DNA from: Halichondria panicea
Lineage: Eukaryota > Porifera > Demospongiae > Suberitida > Halichondriidae
Reading direction: 5' to 3'
Assembly: GCF_963675165.1 (NCBI RefSeq)
Contig: NC_087378.1
Span: 5,203,205 to 5,267,204 of the forward strand
Length of the DNA: 64,000 nt
In this document: positions 37,201 to 50,300 of the stretch, piece by piece
How positions within the stretch are numbered: the first letter of the stretch is position 1
Layout of the letters: each line of letters starts with the position of its first letter
The notes under the pieces: model-generated
Database searches by the model: none
What the model was told of the DNA's origin: nothing
The model's input: the letters and a program-made list of their open reading frames with translations, nothing else
Program-made: the position numbers and the translations under genes

Positions 37201-40200
37201 ACTGGGGACTGGATTCCGGCTTATCGGCACTGAGCCTATCAACAGGACTTAGCTGATACAAGGCAGAAAGCACATCTTCACTTGTTGGGGGGAGCTCAAT
37301 GGTTAATCCCTGAGTCTCAAAATCAACACCCTCTGTGAAATAAAGTATATTGAAAGTTACATGTAGCAGTTAACGTAGCAAAACCCCTTCACAAACAGCT
37401 ACTCTCCTACAAATATATGTAAGGTTCAGTGACGCCCCTAAGGACACATTCTAGTTGTTAGGTTGCAAACTTGTAGGTCTCACATATATTTGAGCTTGCA
37501 TGCATGTGTGTCTTTAAATTTACCTCTCATGAACTTTACTACGATTTACCTTTTGCAGTAACCTCCCTGGTAGATATGGTCACAGTAAATGGCTTGGTGG
37601 AATACCCTCGCAAGAAGAGACACACCTCAATATCCCCAACTCCCTCATTGACAACAAATGACTGCTCGGTAAAACCAATAGTTACCTCTGTGATGAGAAC
37701 AGATACCAAAAATAATTAAAAAGTTACACTCGAGGGCGACATTACATACCATCATTCTCCCTGATGATCACCGTAACAGTGCTGTGTTGAGTGACCTGTA
37801 CCCGTGGGTCATCTGGTATCAGTTGAAGCAGTAATTGCTCATCCCCCTCGACAACAGGGTCATCAAGCAGAGTCACACTGATGCTCGAACTTTGGATCTC
37901 CACTCTCTCTCCCACACTTTGGGTATTAAGAATATTGTTTGCGAAGTATATGGATTCCCCCCGAGCCTCATAATCTTCATGCTCTGTGATAGATGAATAG
38001 AAGGAGGAAGTATAATTATAATTATGTTATTTATGTACAGATAGTTTTGTATAACTGTTCATGAATTTAAATTCAATACTGGGATACTGTCACATGCAAG
38101 GGTGTGCCTGTGAACGGCATGCATTTGAGGGTGGGTACAAACGGCTCAACCCATGAATACCATTAACACATTCTATGCAGTGCTTCGGTTGATACAGAGA
38201 ATGACTACAACAACCATCATGGCATGCAGGTGCTTTTAAATATGTACACAGTTATGATAGCAGTCGAACATTTGCTTTGGAGCTCTAAACTCTGCTACAA
38301 TCAAGAGAAGTGAGTACCTGTAGCTGTTCCATTGACAGGGACCATTGATACTGAAACGGGAATGTCAACTTGACCTGATTGGCTTATGATCAGTTGGGTG
38401 CTCGCTGCGTTTCCTTCCTCTCTGACCTCAATTGTAGGGTCAGAAAAGAAAAATCCTATCCTCACAACTATAAAATAAGCAAGGCACTAATTATTATTCA
38501 CACGTACATAGCAATGACATGTATTTATACGTACACAGCGAATATTAAAGAATGTGTTCTCACCATCATTATCACGGATCAGGATGTCAGCAGTGTTCAT
38601 CGTGAAGGACACCAAACTATCGAAATAATCCACCGTCACACTGAATGTTTCTATTTCTGTTTCAAAGTAAGGGTCATTTTTGATGTCGATCAGAGTGCAT
38701 GCAGTGGTGGCATCAGGCAAGAAGATAATATTTTCAACTTCACGTGTAAAATCACCACGATCTCCATCAAAGACTGCAGGGAAAGTGAGTAAAACGGATA
38801 CATAAAGTATTTCTGGCAAAACCACACTTAAGCGGACAATGGTCCAGCACTTACAATTAGCAGTTCCCTCGAATAGAGTAGTCTCTACTACGATTGTCCA
38901 CTCCATTTCTCCAGTCCTATTGACACAGATGCTGATTTCATCTTTTGCTTGCCCTTCATTGAATTCGTATTGACTTTGTAGCAGGCTGAGTTGAATGTCT
39001 GCATGCATGCACCAGAAAATTTAAATCAGCACGAGAATATCTCAAGAGAAAAATTATTAAGAGTTAAGTTACTGAGTCAGCGACACATAGCAACTACATG
39101 AATGTTTACGCAGGCTTCAGAGAACTGCCAGGATTCGAGAATACATGTAACCTAATACCAGTGCGAATATGAATGCAGTCTAGACAAAAGATAAACAACA
39201 ATTATACCATTACCATCCAGATTATTACCAGTTTGTGATAATTACCTGCATGTAACTACAAGTATGACCTTCACTAGAAACACTTTGCGCCAAAACATTC
39301 ACTCCTACTCATATCTGACAACCACCCTTAGTGTCTTCAAATGACTAGCGCAAATCTATAAGGCTTGGGCCACACATGTATGTATGCTAGGCCAGACAAA
39401 ACAGTAGCACCATACGAATTAATAAACATACCATCATTGTCCGTGATGCGAACAACAACACGAGGTTTGGGAACAGAAACTTCCAGAGCCTCATCTTTGT
39501 AGATTTCGAAACCAAATATCTCTTCTCCCTCGTAGACTGTGTCCTCGATTATCGGTATCGTGAGACAATGTTGCTGTCCTGCATTGCTGGGAGTGAACTC
39601 CAAGACAATACTGTTGCCGGCAAAATCATCGCCATTAGTAGCCGGTCGGACTATATCTGTGGAAAGAGAAATAGTAATGTGCAGTACACCAGCTACAAAG
39701 TTTGGCTGATGCAAGCAAGAATTAAGTACCTCATGTGATCCATACAAAACGACAAAATTGGTTTTCTTGTATTATCTATCTCTGACTAACAGCATTATAG
39801 CGCAATTACTTTGAATGAGCTCAACAGGTTTCCTGGTCCTCAATGTAACGCTGAAGTTGCCACCCAACTGTTCCGGCGTCATGAGCAAACAAGTTGTGAC
39901 TGAGCCACCCTCCATCACAGTGTACCCATTCTGGTCGAAGGACAACACTACTCTCCGAGCTGTAAACATAGATTTATAGCATAATTGTTAAGCAGCAATT
40001 AACTAATCTGGTGCCAAACAACTAAAAGCAATTAAACACATGGCGCACAAATATGTAATAAATTAACAAGCAGCATGCATACCATCGTCATCTTGTATCG
40101 TCACTGATACCCGAGAAGTATCCACAGAAATTCTCTCTTGGGAAAAGGCATTGCTGAAAGCAAAGTAGAACGCCTCCTCATTCTCAAAAATCTCATCATT

Positions 40201-43200
40201 TTGAACTGAAATTGTTGAACACACAGTTGATGTTTGCACAAATACCAACTCTCTATTGATTGCAGGTGAGAAGTCTTCATTTTCTGTAAGAAAAAATTCG
40301 GTCCATAAGTACGTACAGCACATGCATGTACATTGTAGGTGCAGCTAGTTAGACGTACCGCCTAGCAAAAAACCTCAAGAGACATATTCGCGTATGCATT
40401 TGACCACAATATGCCATGTATAAGCATAGACAGAATACAACAGCACTATATAATACCTATAGATCTATCTAATGCTTGGTGTTACCTAGAGCAGTTCCTG
40501 GACTGGTGTTGTACGCAACAGTGACAGTCTTTTGTGATGTGACAATGTTCCCATTGCTGTCAGTGATCTTTCCACAGACTTGCACAAGACGTTCCTCCTC
40601 AGACACCACCAATGTAGAGGTGAGGGGAGCCATGATACCAACTGTAGAGAGGCACATTATCTTTATGACAGTGAATACAACAAAAATGGTGTTTGTTTTA
40701 TGGCACGATGGCAAAGTCGGTTTTATAGTAACAACGTGAACAAGCGTTCTCATACCATCATCATCCTGAATTCTTATGACAGTCTGTCGTGGCAGTACAG
40801 CGATAAATTGGTTGGTATTGCCTGTAGGTTGCAGTAATAGAGTAGCATATTCCTCATCTTCAAGTACTGCATCATTTTCGAGTGTAACTGTAATGCACTC
40901 AGTGTACTGTGCAAAGAATGACAGTTGTCTATTGTTCACGTTGTAATCGTCATCATCTGTGAAAATGTATCCATGTGCAAGCAATGCAAACACTCATTCC
41001 ATAGCATTAGCACTTGATGTTTACCTAATGGCATCTAAGATAGACAACATCTCAACACATTCCAGCTGGCTATTCAGTTACCTGCAGTCTGTAGTCCGGT
41101 TACTATTGACGCAGTGATGGTACTTGAGAGCATTCCACTGAGCACGGAGGCACACACCTGAAGGCTGCCACTGACCTCAGATACAGTATGAGCAGTTTGA
41201 TCCCAACCAAGAATCACACCTACATGTACATAATTATTATGACCATAATTATTTTATAGCATGCTGAGCACATAAATTTCAAACACATAAAACTAGAGTG
41301 ATGGGCATGATGTAATACTGGCAATAATACTCAGCTGTCACATAATAGTTTTGCATGTGTGTCATGCAGTTGTCTCTCACAGGAAGAGTATATTATAGAC
41401 TCCATGGCACCATTCAGAAATTGTAATCATTACACACACCGCCAGATAAACTGATTCACACGCACCAGATTAAGCATAGCAACAATGGTTTAATTTATGC
41501 TACAGATTAAGTTGAAGGACATGCACAGGAATGCAATCTAGGTCATATTTTCATTGCTTAATGACTTACCAAACTATGAATACAATGAACTTGGCCACTT
41601 AGCATTTTTATTGTGTATCTAATTCAACATTGATTAGCTATCATCCTTTCTCTTCATGATCGATTCAACAGCTTGTCTTCTAAAACAGTGGCTACACTAT
41701 AATAATAGAATCATGGTACATACTGCATCCCTCGCTCATAACTCTTAAACATACTGTATAGCTACAAGTATCCCATAAAATGTAGGCTATAGCTATAATT
41801 TATAACACATGTTGTTTTAGCCACACCAGTTCTTGGAAAATGATTTCGCCAATTAATTAAATTGTGAGGCATTCCTAGTAATGATAAACTGGCCCTAAAC
41901 TGCAGTGAACATTGCACCCAATACTAAAGTCTATCTAATAGGGATTACTAGTGCATGTATGTACCTGGCAGTGTTGGTATGGTGTCCACTCTCCACACCC
42001 ACAGTCCCTCCTCCCCAGAGTTCCCAGTGTCAGTGATGTCCAGTACATCCTTAGTGCCTGACGAGGGAAGGGTGGTGTTTTGGTCACCCCAGCTGAGGCC
42101 CACTTGAGCAAACGGGGAGCCAGAAAGTTGCATTCCTCCAGTTAAGTAGTACACGATGATGTAGGACTGCGAGCCACTCGTAGCCAGAATACATTGAAAT
42201 GTGTTTGTCTATGATAGTGGGACACAATATAAACAAAGCATTCAAACACTGACATACCAATCAAGCCAAGACTATAGAGTGCATGCGGAATGGCCATCCA
42301 TGAAAGTTAGAACAGTGTAGGTACCACAGGAATTTCAGGAATATCAATTTTAGCTATAGGTCAGTTGAAAGGTTGAAACTCTACGCTGATATAAGAGCTT
42401 CCCCACACACAAGCTCTACATGCCTCATTGGGTGATGTCAGAAGCTGAGCAATGCTAACACATTGTCAACACACGTTCCAATCCTCTGACATACACAGTT
42501 CTCAGTAAAACATTAAAGTTAAATCAACATAGGGTACTTACTTCCATAGCACTGCCGATTCCTTGCATGTTTTCCCATGTCACGACAACAACTGATGAAA
42601 CTGCAGACAATGTACTTGGCAAAGCAGTTCTGACAACCGAGGTGGCCTTAGTGAGATCAGCAACATCCACAGATTCTTTAAAGTACACCTGGCCACTCTC
42701 TGAGTAGTTGTAACTGGTCCAAAATGGTGCTATCAGGGAGGGATCAGAGCGGAATGTCCCAGGGAGAAAGTCGAAGTCTGCTCCAAGAGATATCAATCCA
42801 TTAGAATTCACCTGAAGTCAATAAGACATATGACACAATCCTGCATAAAAACCTACATAGCAAACTTCTCGTGTGAGTAATTAATGTGTACCGCTCACTG
42901 CATAATGGTCACATCACAAGCATATATAGTTATAAAATTATGTACATGCATGTAAAAAGGGATTGACTGTGTACCTGTAAAGAACTCCTTTAATACTACC
43001 TGCAGCAAACTACTACTGTAGGGAATGATGAATAATGTTGGACAACAGGCATGATAGGCTAAAATTCCAGATTAGTAACTTAGTCTACAATAATTTTGCA
43101 CAATGTACGGCGCTCGACTCTTCTACGTGTGTTACGTAGGTACATCCTCAGAGTGCAAAAAAGAGAAGACACTGGCTGGTGATAATTATGATACAAAGAA

Positions 43201-43815
43201 AGGTTTGGCATACATATAATGTATTTGCACTCTAGTTCTATAGATGCACAATAAATAAATTATTATACATGTAACGTATTCGCATCAATTTTGCTTCCCT
43301 GCCACAAGTACAGGTCAAATATAGCAGTAGCACATTGATTCAGCTGTTGCTTGAGCTTCCAATACAAATAATGTAGGTGATCAAAAATAATGTATAGGTG
43401 ATTGATCCATAAAAGTGGACATTAGTGGCCGGTACAATACCATCCGAACCAGTATAGAAAACATGCATACCAAACACACAAACAGTCGCTCGCAGTAACC
43501 TCTATGGTTTTAATTGTTGTCTGCATAACATGCAGCCCATGCACAAAGGGTATAGACTGTATACACATGCAGGCCGGAGCAAGACAGCTATATAGATTTT
43601 GCATGTTATAATTATAATTATGATACACTCACATAGATTGAGTTGAACTCAAGACCATTGTATCTAAATGAGTTGCTGAGCTGGAGAAGAGAGCTAGCAG
43701 TCTGTCCTCGAGGAACCACTCTCTCCCCATAACTGAAAAAACTTGAGACTGAAACAGCTTCAGCTTGAAGTGCAAGCAGGGTCAACACAAGAGCATATAG
43801 ACCTAGTCTTTGCAT
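31231..43815 (-). CDS. Adhesion GPCR with NIDO and eleven calx-beta domains
   Basis: Giant surface receptor: 31 exons, about 2,428 residues. Order: signal peptide (1-20, MQRLGLYALVLTLLALQAEA); NIDO (about 25-232; NSNGLISLG, LIAPFWTSY, WENMQG); eleven calx-beta domains (233-1565), most ending in an xxDND/xDDDG turn such as VTIQDDDG or VRITDNDG; hormone-receptor-like domain (1566-1631; FEWPEAFP, RRCSPEGVWGPP); GAIN (1632-1925) with GPS CVSWDF, TTNGC, CSCSHLTNFAVLL, keeping cleavage triad HLT; 7TM (about 1937-2180) with FTLVALMWMAAEA in TM3, FGLTWIFGAF in TM6 and FNSLQGLFIFLIF in TM7; Ser/Arg-rich tail of about 245 residues. Exon 1 is 43815-43633, the last 32290-31231; the 30 introns keep frame. 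Calx-beta domains suggest calcium-dependent adhesion and the GPS a tethered agonist (both inferred). ADGRV1 is the nearest concept, but it lacks NIDO and has far more calx-beta repeats. Confidence 0.93.
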
Positions 43816-44382
43816 CCTTGGTTCGGATTTTATCTCAAAACTCTCTTCAACCACTTTCAGGTCGCTACAAATGCACTCCAGTCATTTGGAGTGTTTATTA
43901 TAGCATGCAACAGTTTAACAGTGAATTCTTTCAGCATTCTATGGCCGCCCACTACAGACAGCAGTATGACACTTACCGACAATAGTTCTGTGTTTACACC
44001 AATTTAACCACATTCATCAGTACCCACTCACTTGCTACATTTTAGGTCTTTGATGGTCAAATTGTGGTATCTAATAGCTGTGGAATGTACAAAGCTTATG
44101 GTGGTGTAGACATAACCATTAACTTTCAACATTCAACTGAAGCACCAGGTCTAAAGCGATTAATAAGGTAAATCTTGGCAATAAACACTGAGCAAGTAAG
44201 CTAAACACCCAGGTGCTATCATAATTTCGTTTGAGTCACTGGATAGACCATAAATATTACAGCTCTGTCGATTGATCATAGTGAAAATGGAATCATGATA
44301 AATCAATTAGAGAAATAACAAATTACACAAGAATGTACAACAAATTACTCTCCTACTCTCCCTCCATACAACAGTGCAGTTA
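43816..44382. other. Upstream region of the adhesion GPCR / downstream of GTF2F1
   Basis: 567 bp between two genes on the same (minus) strand; should contain the GPCR promoter and 5' UTR and the GTF2F1 3' UTR. An in-frame GTG at 43854 upstream of the chosen ATG is not needed, since the signal peptide starts well at 43815. No TATA box or repeat stands out. Confidence 0.4.
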
Positions 44383-47300
44383 TCATGAGGGTGGCTGCTT
44401 TAATGACAGATAAAGCTTCCCTTTAATCGTCTGTTTCTCGACATTCTTAAGGTTCTGTATTATCTGGTGCAACTGATCCACAATTTTCTTCTTGTCCATA
44501 TCAGATTTCTTGCTAGTGAACTTTCTCACAAGATCCTTAGATGTGATTGGCCTTCGAGACAGATAATGCTTTACTTCTTCGTCGGTTATAGTACTTAGGG
44601 AGAATTCCTTCTTGGGTTTTTTTGGAGGTGGCTGAGGGGAAGCGGAGGGGGCATTGGACGAAGTGTCTGATTGTCTCTCTCTCTCCCGTTTTACTCCTTT
44701 GAGACTGCTATCTTCACGGGATGTCTTAGGAGACACAATGACTGGGTCTGGGAATAATCAGTCATGATTATAATTATTTATAAAAATGATTACTGTGGAA
44801 CACACTAATGGGAAGGGCATCATACAAAATACCGTGTGACATGGATTAGTGACCAATTACATTCATAACGGATAACTAAATTATCAGTGCATGGAATGTG
44901 TAACCTGAGCCACTGATAATATTCACTAACGTATATGTAGTTCCACCATTCAACTGTTCCGGATAGCCACCAACAGCAACAACATTGACCTTAATGGGAA
45001 AGCATCCCAGGAATGAATGAACATGGGTTCTAGGAGCCAAATACAAAGTAATCTACAGATGTGCACACTTGAGAGGGTGCTAATGTGGGAAAACAGCAGG
45101 AGTAATTAAGTTATTGTCCAGAAGCAAGGCCGATAGATAGCAAAACCACAATTTGGTTGTCAGCTGAATATCATTATGCTTCTACCTAGGAGGAGACTGT
45201 AATCATTCATACAACCTGTACAGCCAGCCAGAACAACAAGGACTATAGCAAAGACAATAATTATAACCCAAGTATGAAGATTTTCCGCTGGTGGAGCATA
45301 GCAGCATAATGATATTCATAGATGCCAGCCTACTGTGGTCTTGTGGCTCTGGAGAACTGTTGTGCAAGCCAGGTAGAGGCAACAGCAGGCGCACATTCAT
45401 TAACACCTTAACATTTCTCAGAGGAGTATTAAACCACCTGGTGGTGTGGCAAGTAAAAGGAGTGCATCACATAATACTAACTATAATGCATCAATAGGTA
45501 AGCACATTGCCAAAAGCTAATCCAAAATCTGTCTAGGTATGAATGTTTCTACAGCTTATCTATACCTTTGATCGTGTGCATGCCTTATCTAACGGCAGAG
45601 AAGGTTGGACATGCGTCATAAGTCATGTGTGATTTTCTTCACAACACTCCCAACGTTACAATAGATACCGCATGTGGAGGAGGTCCGACATGCTTGCACG
45701 AATCACTACAAGTTCAGGTAATTGTGGCCAATTATAACGATTTTGAAAGCTTTGCACTCAGAGATTCTGTTCTTAGTCTCTATAAAGCCTTCTATAAGTT
45801 TGCATTGACAACAAAAATGCCAGTTCATTAAACAATCTGATGCACGTGATGCAGTGGCGGACACAGGAATATTGAATATTGAAAGAGGGGGGGCTATCAC
45901 CAGAAAATTTGCAAAAAAAAGGTCAACTGTTTTTCGAGTGTAGCAATTTTACTAAAAAAAAAGGTCAACAACCTTTTGGTTGGGTACTGTATGTTCAGCA
46001 GGATAGACTAGCTAGCAGCACATTAGGACACCAGACTAGCTAGATTCAACAGCCTACAACTAAATGGTCTGCTGAAGCATAGCACGTGACATGATTGCTG
46101 TTCTAAGCTCTAAGCAATACCCACTTCGGTAAAATCCAGGGAACGAGCCAGAGCTGCAGTCTGTCTAGATGGAGGGGGGGGGGGCTACTTGTATCCGCCT
46201 CTGTGATGGTGGTCCAACCTCCTCTGATCTAACTAAAAGTTACTAGGAAAGGTCAGAAGTAAAGTAGCAGACCAATTAACAACGGTCTGTTGGCCAATAT
46301 CTTGTCATTGGTCATTGGCTGTTAGCACTTAATACAGAATGGTTTTTGTGTGCACACATCCCAGCAGCAGTTTCCTTTGAAGAATTAACACTTCTAAAAC
46401 AGCTGTTTAAGTCAGAGGGTGTGACAGACAACCCAAAACACGGTCTAGTACAAACATCACCAATTAGTAAACTGAAAACATTTAGCAAATACAATACAGA
46501 ATCTTCAAAATGAAGCCACAGAACGCAATGATGTATTTACGTACTCAACCTGCACCACTAACAGAATGTTTATTACATCAAAAGACAGTCATAATGGGGA
46601 ATAACAAAGGGAACTAGGATGCACTCAACAAATAACTCAGTCCCCATTGTGAGCATAAAGTGCCTACAGTGTCATAGCAAAACCTACGTACAAGTACATG
46701 TGCACCAATGCTCACCTTTGTCAAATGGTTTCTCAATGTCAATCTCATCATCTTCCTTCTCAGACTCAGTCTGTCCGGATTGCTTCTTTATTAAAGCATT
46801 GAGCTCCTTGCCTACATGTAAGTCACAATAAGCTAAATGCACGTTTCTTAACGGTACAGGTATGCACTTCTAAGTGATAATTATGGTGAATGCTATCACA
46901 AACAGGTTTTTAGTACAAGTACTGTAGTGCTAGAAATGTATGCGTGATACGCTATTTATGTGAGCGGCTATCATATCGCATACTTTTGTATAGCACAATA
47001 AATGATTGAGAAACTAAGTTAATTGCGAATATCGCAATTTTATGCTCATACACAATTTCTAGCACTACGGTACGGTGCATGTAAATCCACTACAGCGAAA
47101 ACATTCCATTGTTACTTCTTTGTGTCCAAGGACAATCTCGTCTGAGAACTACATGTATTAGTGTAGTACCTCCATGAAATACTCACTACTCGATTTTGAT
47201 TTGCCTACAGGGACTCTACATACCACGCTATTAACGATTACCTGTATCTTATGGTGACCCATCTCAATTCTACAGCCCCTTTGGTCTACAACAGTGCCCA

Positions 47301-50300
47301 CCTTCCTCGGTGAGCTCGTCCTCACTGGAGCTCTCACTGAACCCTTTGTCAATGTCTCCCTCTTCGGCCCGCTCCACCTCCTCATCATCTTTCGGTACCT
47401 CTTTTATCGCCTCTTTAGCCTGCAGGAAAAATAAGGAGATACATGTACGTCAAAGTAGTATTATCTCTATGTTTGAGACATGTAATTGATATTACTAACG
47501 TAAATACAGTCTGACCACCATACCTTGGATTATGTTACGATTGAATTAATATTAATGGGTGCATGAGAACATACAGTAATGATAATTTTATTCATATAAA
47601 ATATGCAACCAAGGCAACACTTCCTCCATATAAAATATGCAACCAAGGCAACACTTCCTCCAGATAGAGCATTGTGCGTGCAAACCACGTTATGTCAACA
47701 ATTTCGTGAAATTGAGATGCTGTTCGCACTAAAAGAGGAAGTTAAAGTTCAACTGTAGACTGTTGGACGCCTATGCATGTAGGTGTAATGAATGACATTT
47801 GATAGGTTACTGCTAAATAGAGATTCTGATTAAGACTAAATTCTATGAAGACTATAGTCAATGTACATCGCAAGCATTCGCATGATTATGGTGTATTAAA
47901 AATTAATGTTTAATGATCGAAATACGTAACCACATGCAGTCACAAAATCACTCATTTAGATACAAATAATAGGCCACAACAACTGAAATGACACGGCATC
48001 ACCACGCTGGCTTCCTTTTTCTCAAAATTGAATCCCTAGTGCCTAGGAAACTCATTGACAGTAGGACAGATATTAACCATGCAATTATTGGACTTGTAAA
48101 TGTGTGGGTTACAGTGACAACTCCGTTCCCACATATTACTAGTTGTTTAGAATAATAATTATGAGTTCCCCCCGAATATACCATGGATTTGTATCTTGTT
48201 GAGGTTATAGAACATCCATTTATGCATAGGAATCTTCTCCACAGAATAAACAACAGTGAACGTGGGGAATCCATGAACATAGCCTCTATGTACGACAATA
48301 GAGTTCCATTAAAGATCACGTTCGTAGACCACACAATATCAACCTTGAGTTGTACATGTACATTGTACAATCACGTACGAGAGTGTACGTTAAGCAAGCT
48401 AACATTGTTTATTTTATTCTATAGATACCAGTAATTATACAGTCACTTGAAGAATGCTTTGTACTAATTCATTGGTTTTTATAAGAGTTTTACACATGTA
48501 CGTAGGCACAAATCGGTCAGTGTAACGCTTTATTAAATTACACCAAATCGGTGTTGTGCTATGCCCTTCTCATAACAGCACCAACTGCCCTGAAACATAA
48601 ACCTCATATTTAAGAGTGCATGCAACATACCATGGCAACAAGTAAGTAGGATGGGCAGGTTGGTTGTCCTATTACTGAATGTTTTGCAAGTATCAAACAT
48701 ACACGCATGCACGTTTTGTGAGTGTTAACCGTTTTGGAAAACCTATATCAGTGTACTTGTACGACACCACAAACCATCGCAGATAGCAAAAGTTAGATAA
48801 GTTAGAATGCGTAATCTAGAGCGCAAAAGTTAGATAGCAAGTAGTGGCTAATTAGCAGAGGTTTTTCACTCGCAAAACATTCTAAAAGTACGGTTGCTAA
48901 GACAACCGTAATTTCATGGCTAAAGCATTCTCACAGTTACATGCACCTTCAGTTCTAGCCATGAACCATTCATACTAATTTCGATAAGGGTTTATTAACG
49001 TGGAGTAGTGATTACCTAAATATTAGCTAAGTGACCAAATGCTAACCAAGTTCAAGCCACCAGTGGTCACAACAAGGGATTCAGTTAGGTCGAATATGGT
49101 GCGAGTGTTGCAAATAGCCAATAATGTAGTATCTCGAAACACCAAAGAAGTTTTTGCTTACAGTGTGCAGCAAAAACTTAGTGTGCCGGTTGGGGATTAC
49201 AGCACAATACACACGCTTGTCAACACATTGAAGTTAATTTAATGTGGTCCGTGCAAACTAAACTATGACTTGAGATTACAACACATGTACCAACCAATCT
49301 GCAATCCAATGTAACCTGATCTTACCTTGTGTACTACTAACCAGTAGTCCGCTACACAAGCTAGCTGTAACTTGATTAGTGCTGACAAATCAAACTGCTA
49401 GAGTGTATTTAGCGGTAAACAGACATGTACGTACAGACGTGTACATGTAATTAATTGAATCCACTGATGTACATGACTATACCACGCATATTTGGTGGAT
49501 CGACTCGCACTTGCCGAAAATTCTTTTGTCATACACTCGCACTATAAAAATGTTCAATAACTCAAATTTACAAAACAGTAGCATGCACTGTGCAATAATT
49601 CATACACACATACAGTAAAATAATTGATAAAACACATGAGCGTGGAATTGGGGGCAGCCTGGGAGTGTTTCCATATGCACACATGTAATTGGCAACCAGA
49701 GCCAAGAGCTGACTTCCACCTTTATGCTAATTTAGTTAATGCATTAAGATGTGAGGATCACTGACTAGTGCCTCTATCAACAACACTCCAATGTGCCAAT
49801 TTACCAGGAGGTACACCTCCGTTACCTGCATGATACATGTAAATACTAGTACAACACATTATACGTACACCCCCTGTATCATCAAACAGTAAATCCACTG
49901 GAGGAAGAATCAATTTTGAACTGGAAATACTACATCATGTAGGGTGACACAAGGTAGATTGATAAAGCGCTCTAATAAAGATGATAGCTTTAGAGTGAAA
50001 ACAGATCTATGAGTGAAAATCAGCATCTTAATCCTAACGATGTGGCCCAAAAATTATGAACAGCAGTACTGTAACAATACAATAACATAGTAGAATTATG
50101 CAGAAAGAGTTGGTGCACAGCCTAACAGGAGAAGCAAGGCTCCCACAAGACCCAGTACCATCTTTTTTTGGCTACAGACTATAAATCGAATCTGATGGCA
50201 ACGACAAAATTTTCTATTGAGTACTCTACTGTGTTCTGTGTTGATGAAAACTTGTACTGCTTAGCACTCAGTAGGACTCATTACGCTCGCCCTAATTATT

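Noticed and set aside
43816-43854. Upstream in-frame GTG extending the adhesion GPCR N-terminus
   Set aside because: The ATG at 43815 begins a good signal peptide; the extension would add charged residues ahead of it.
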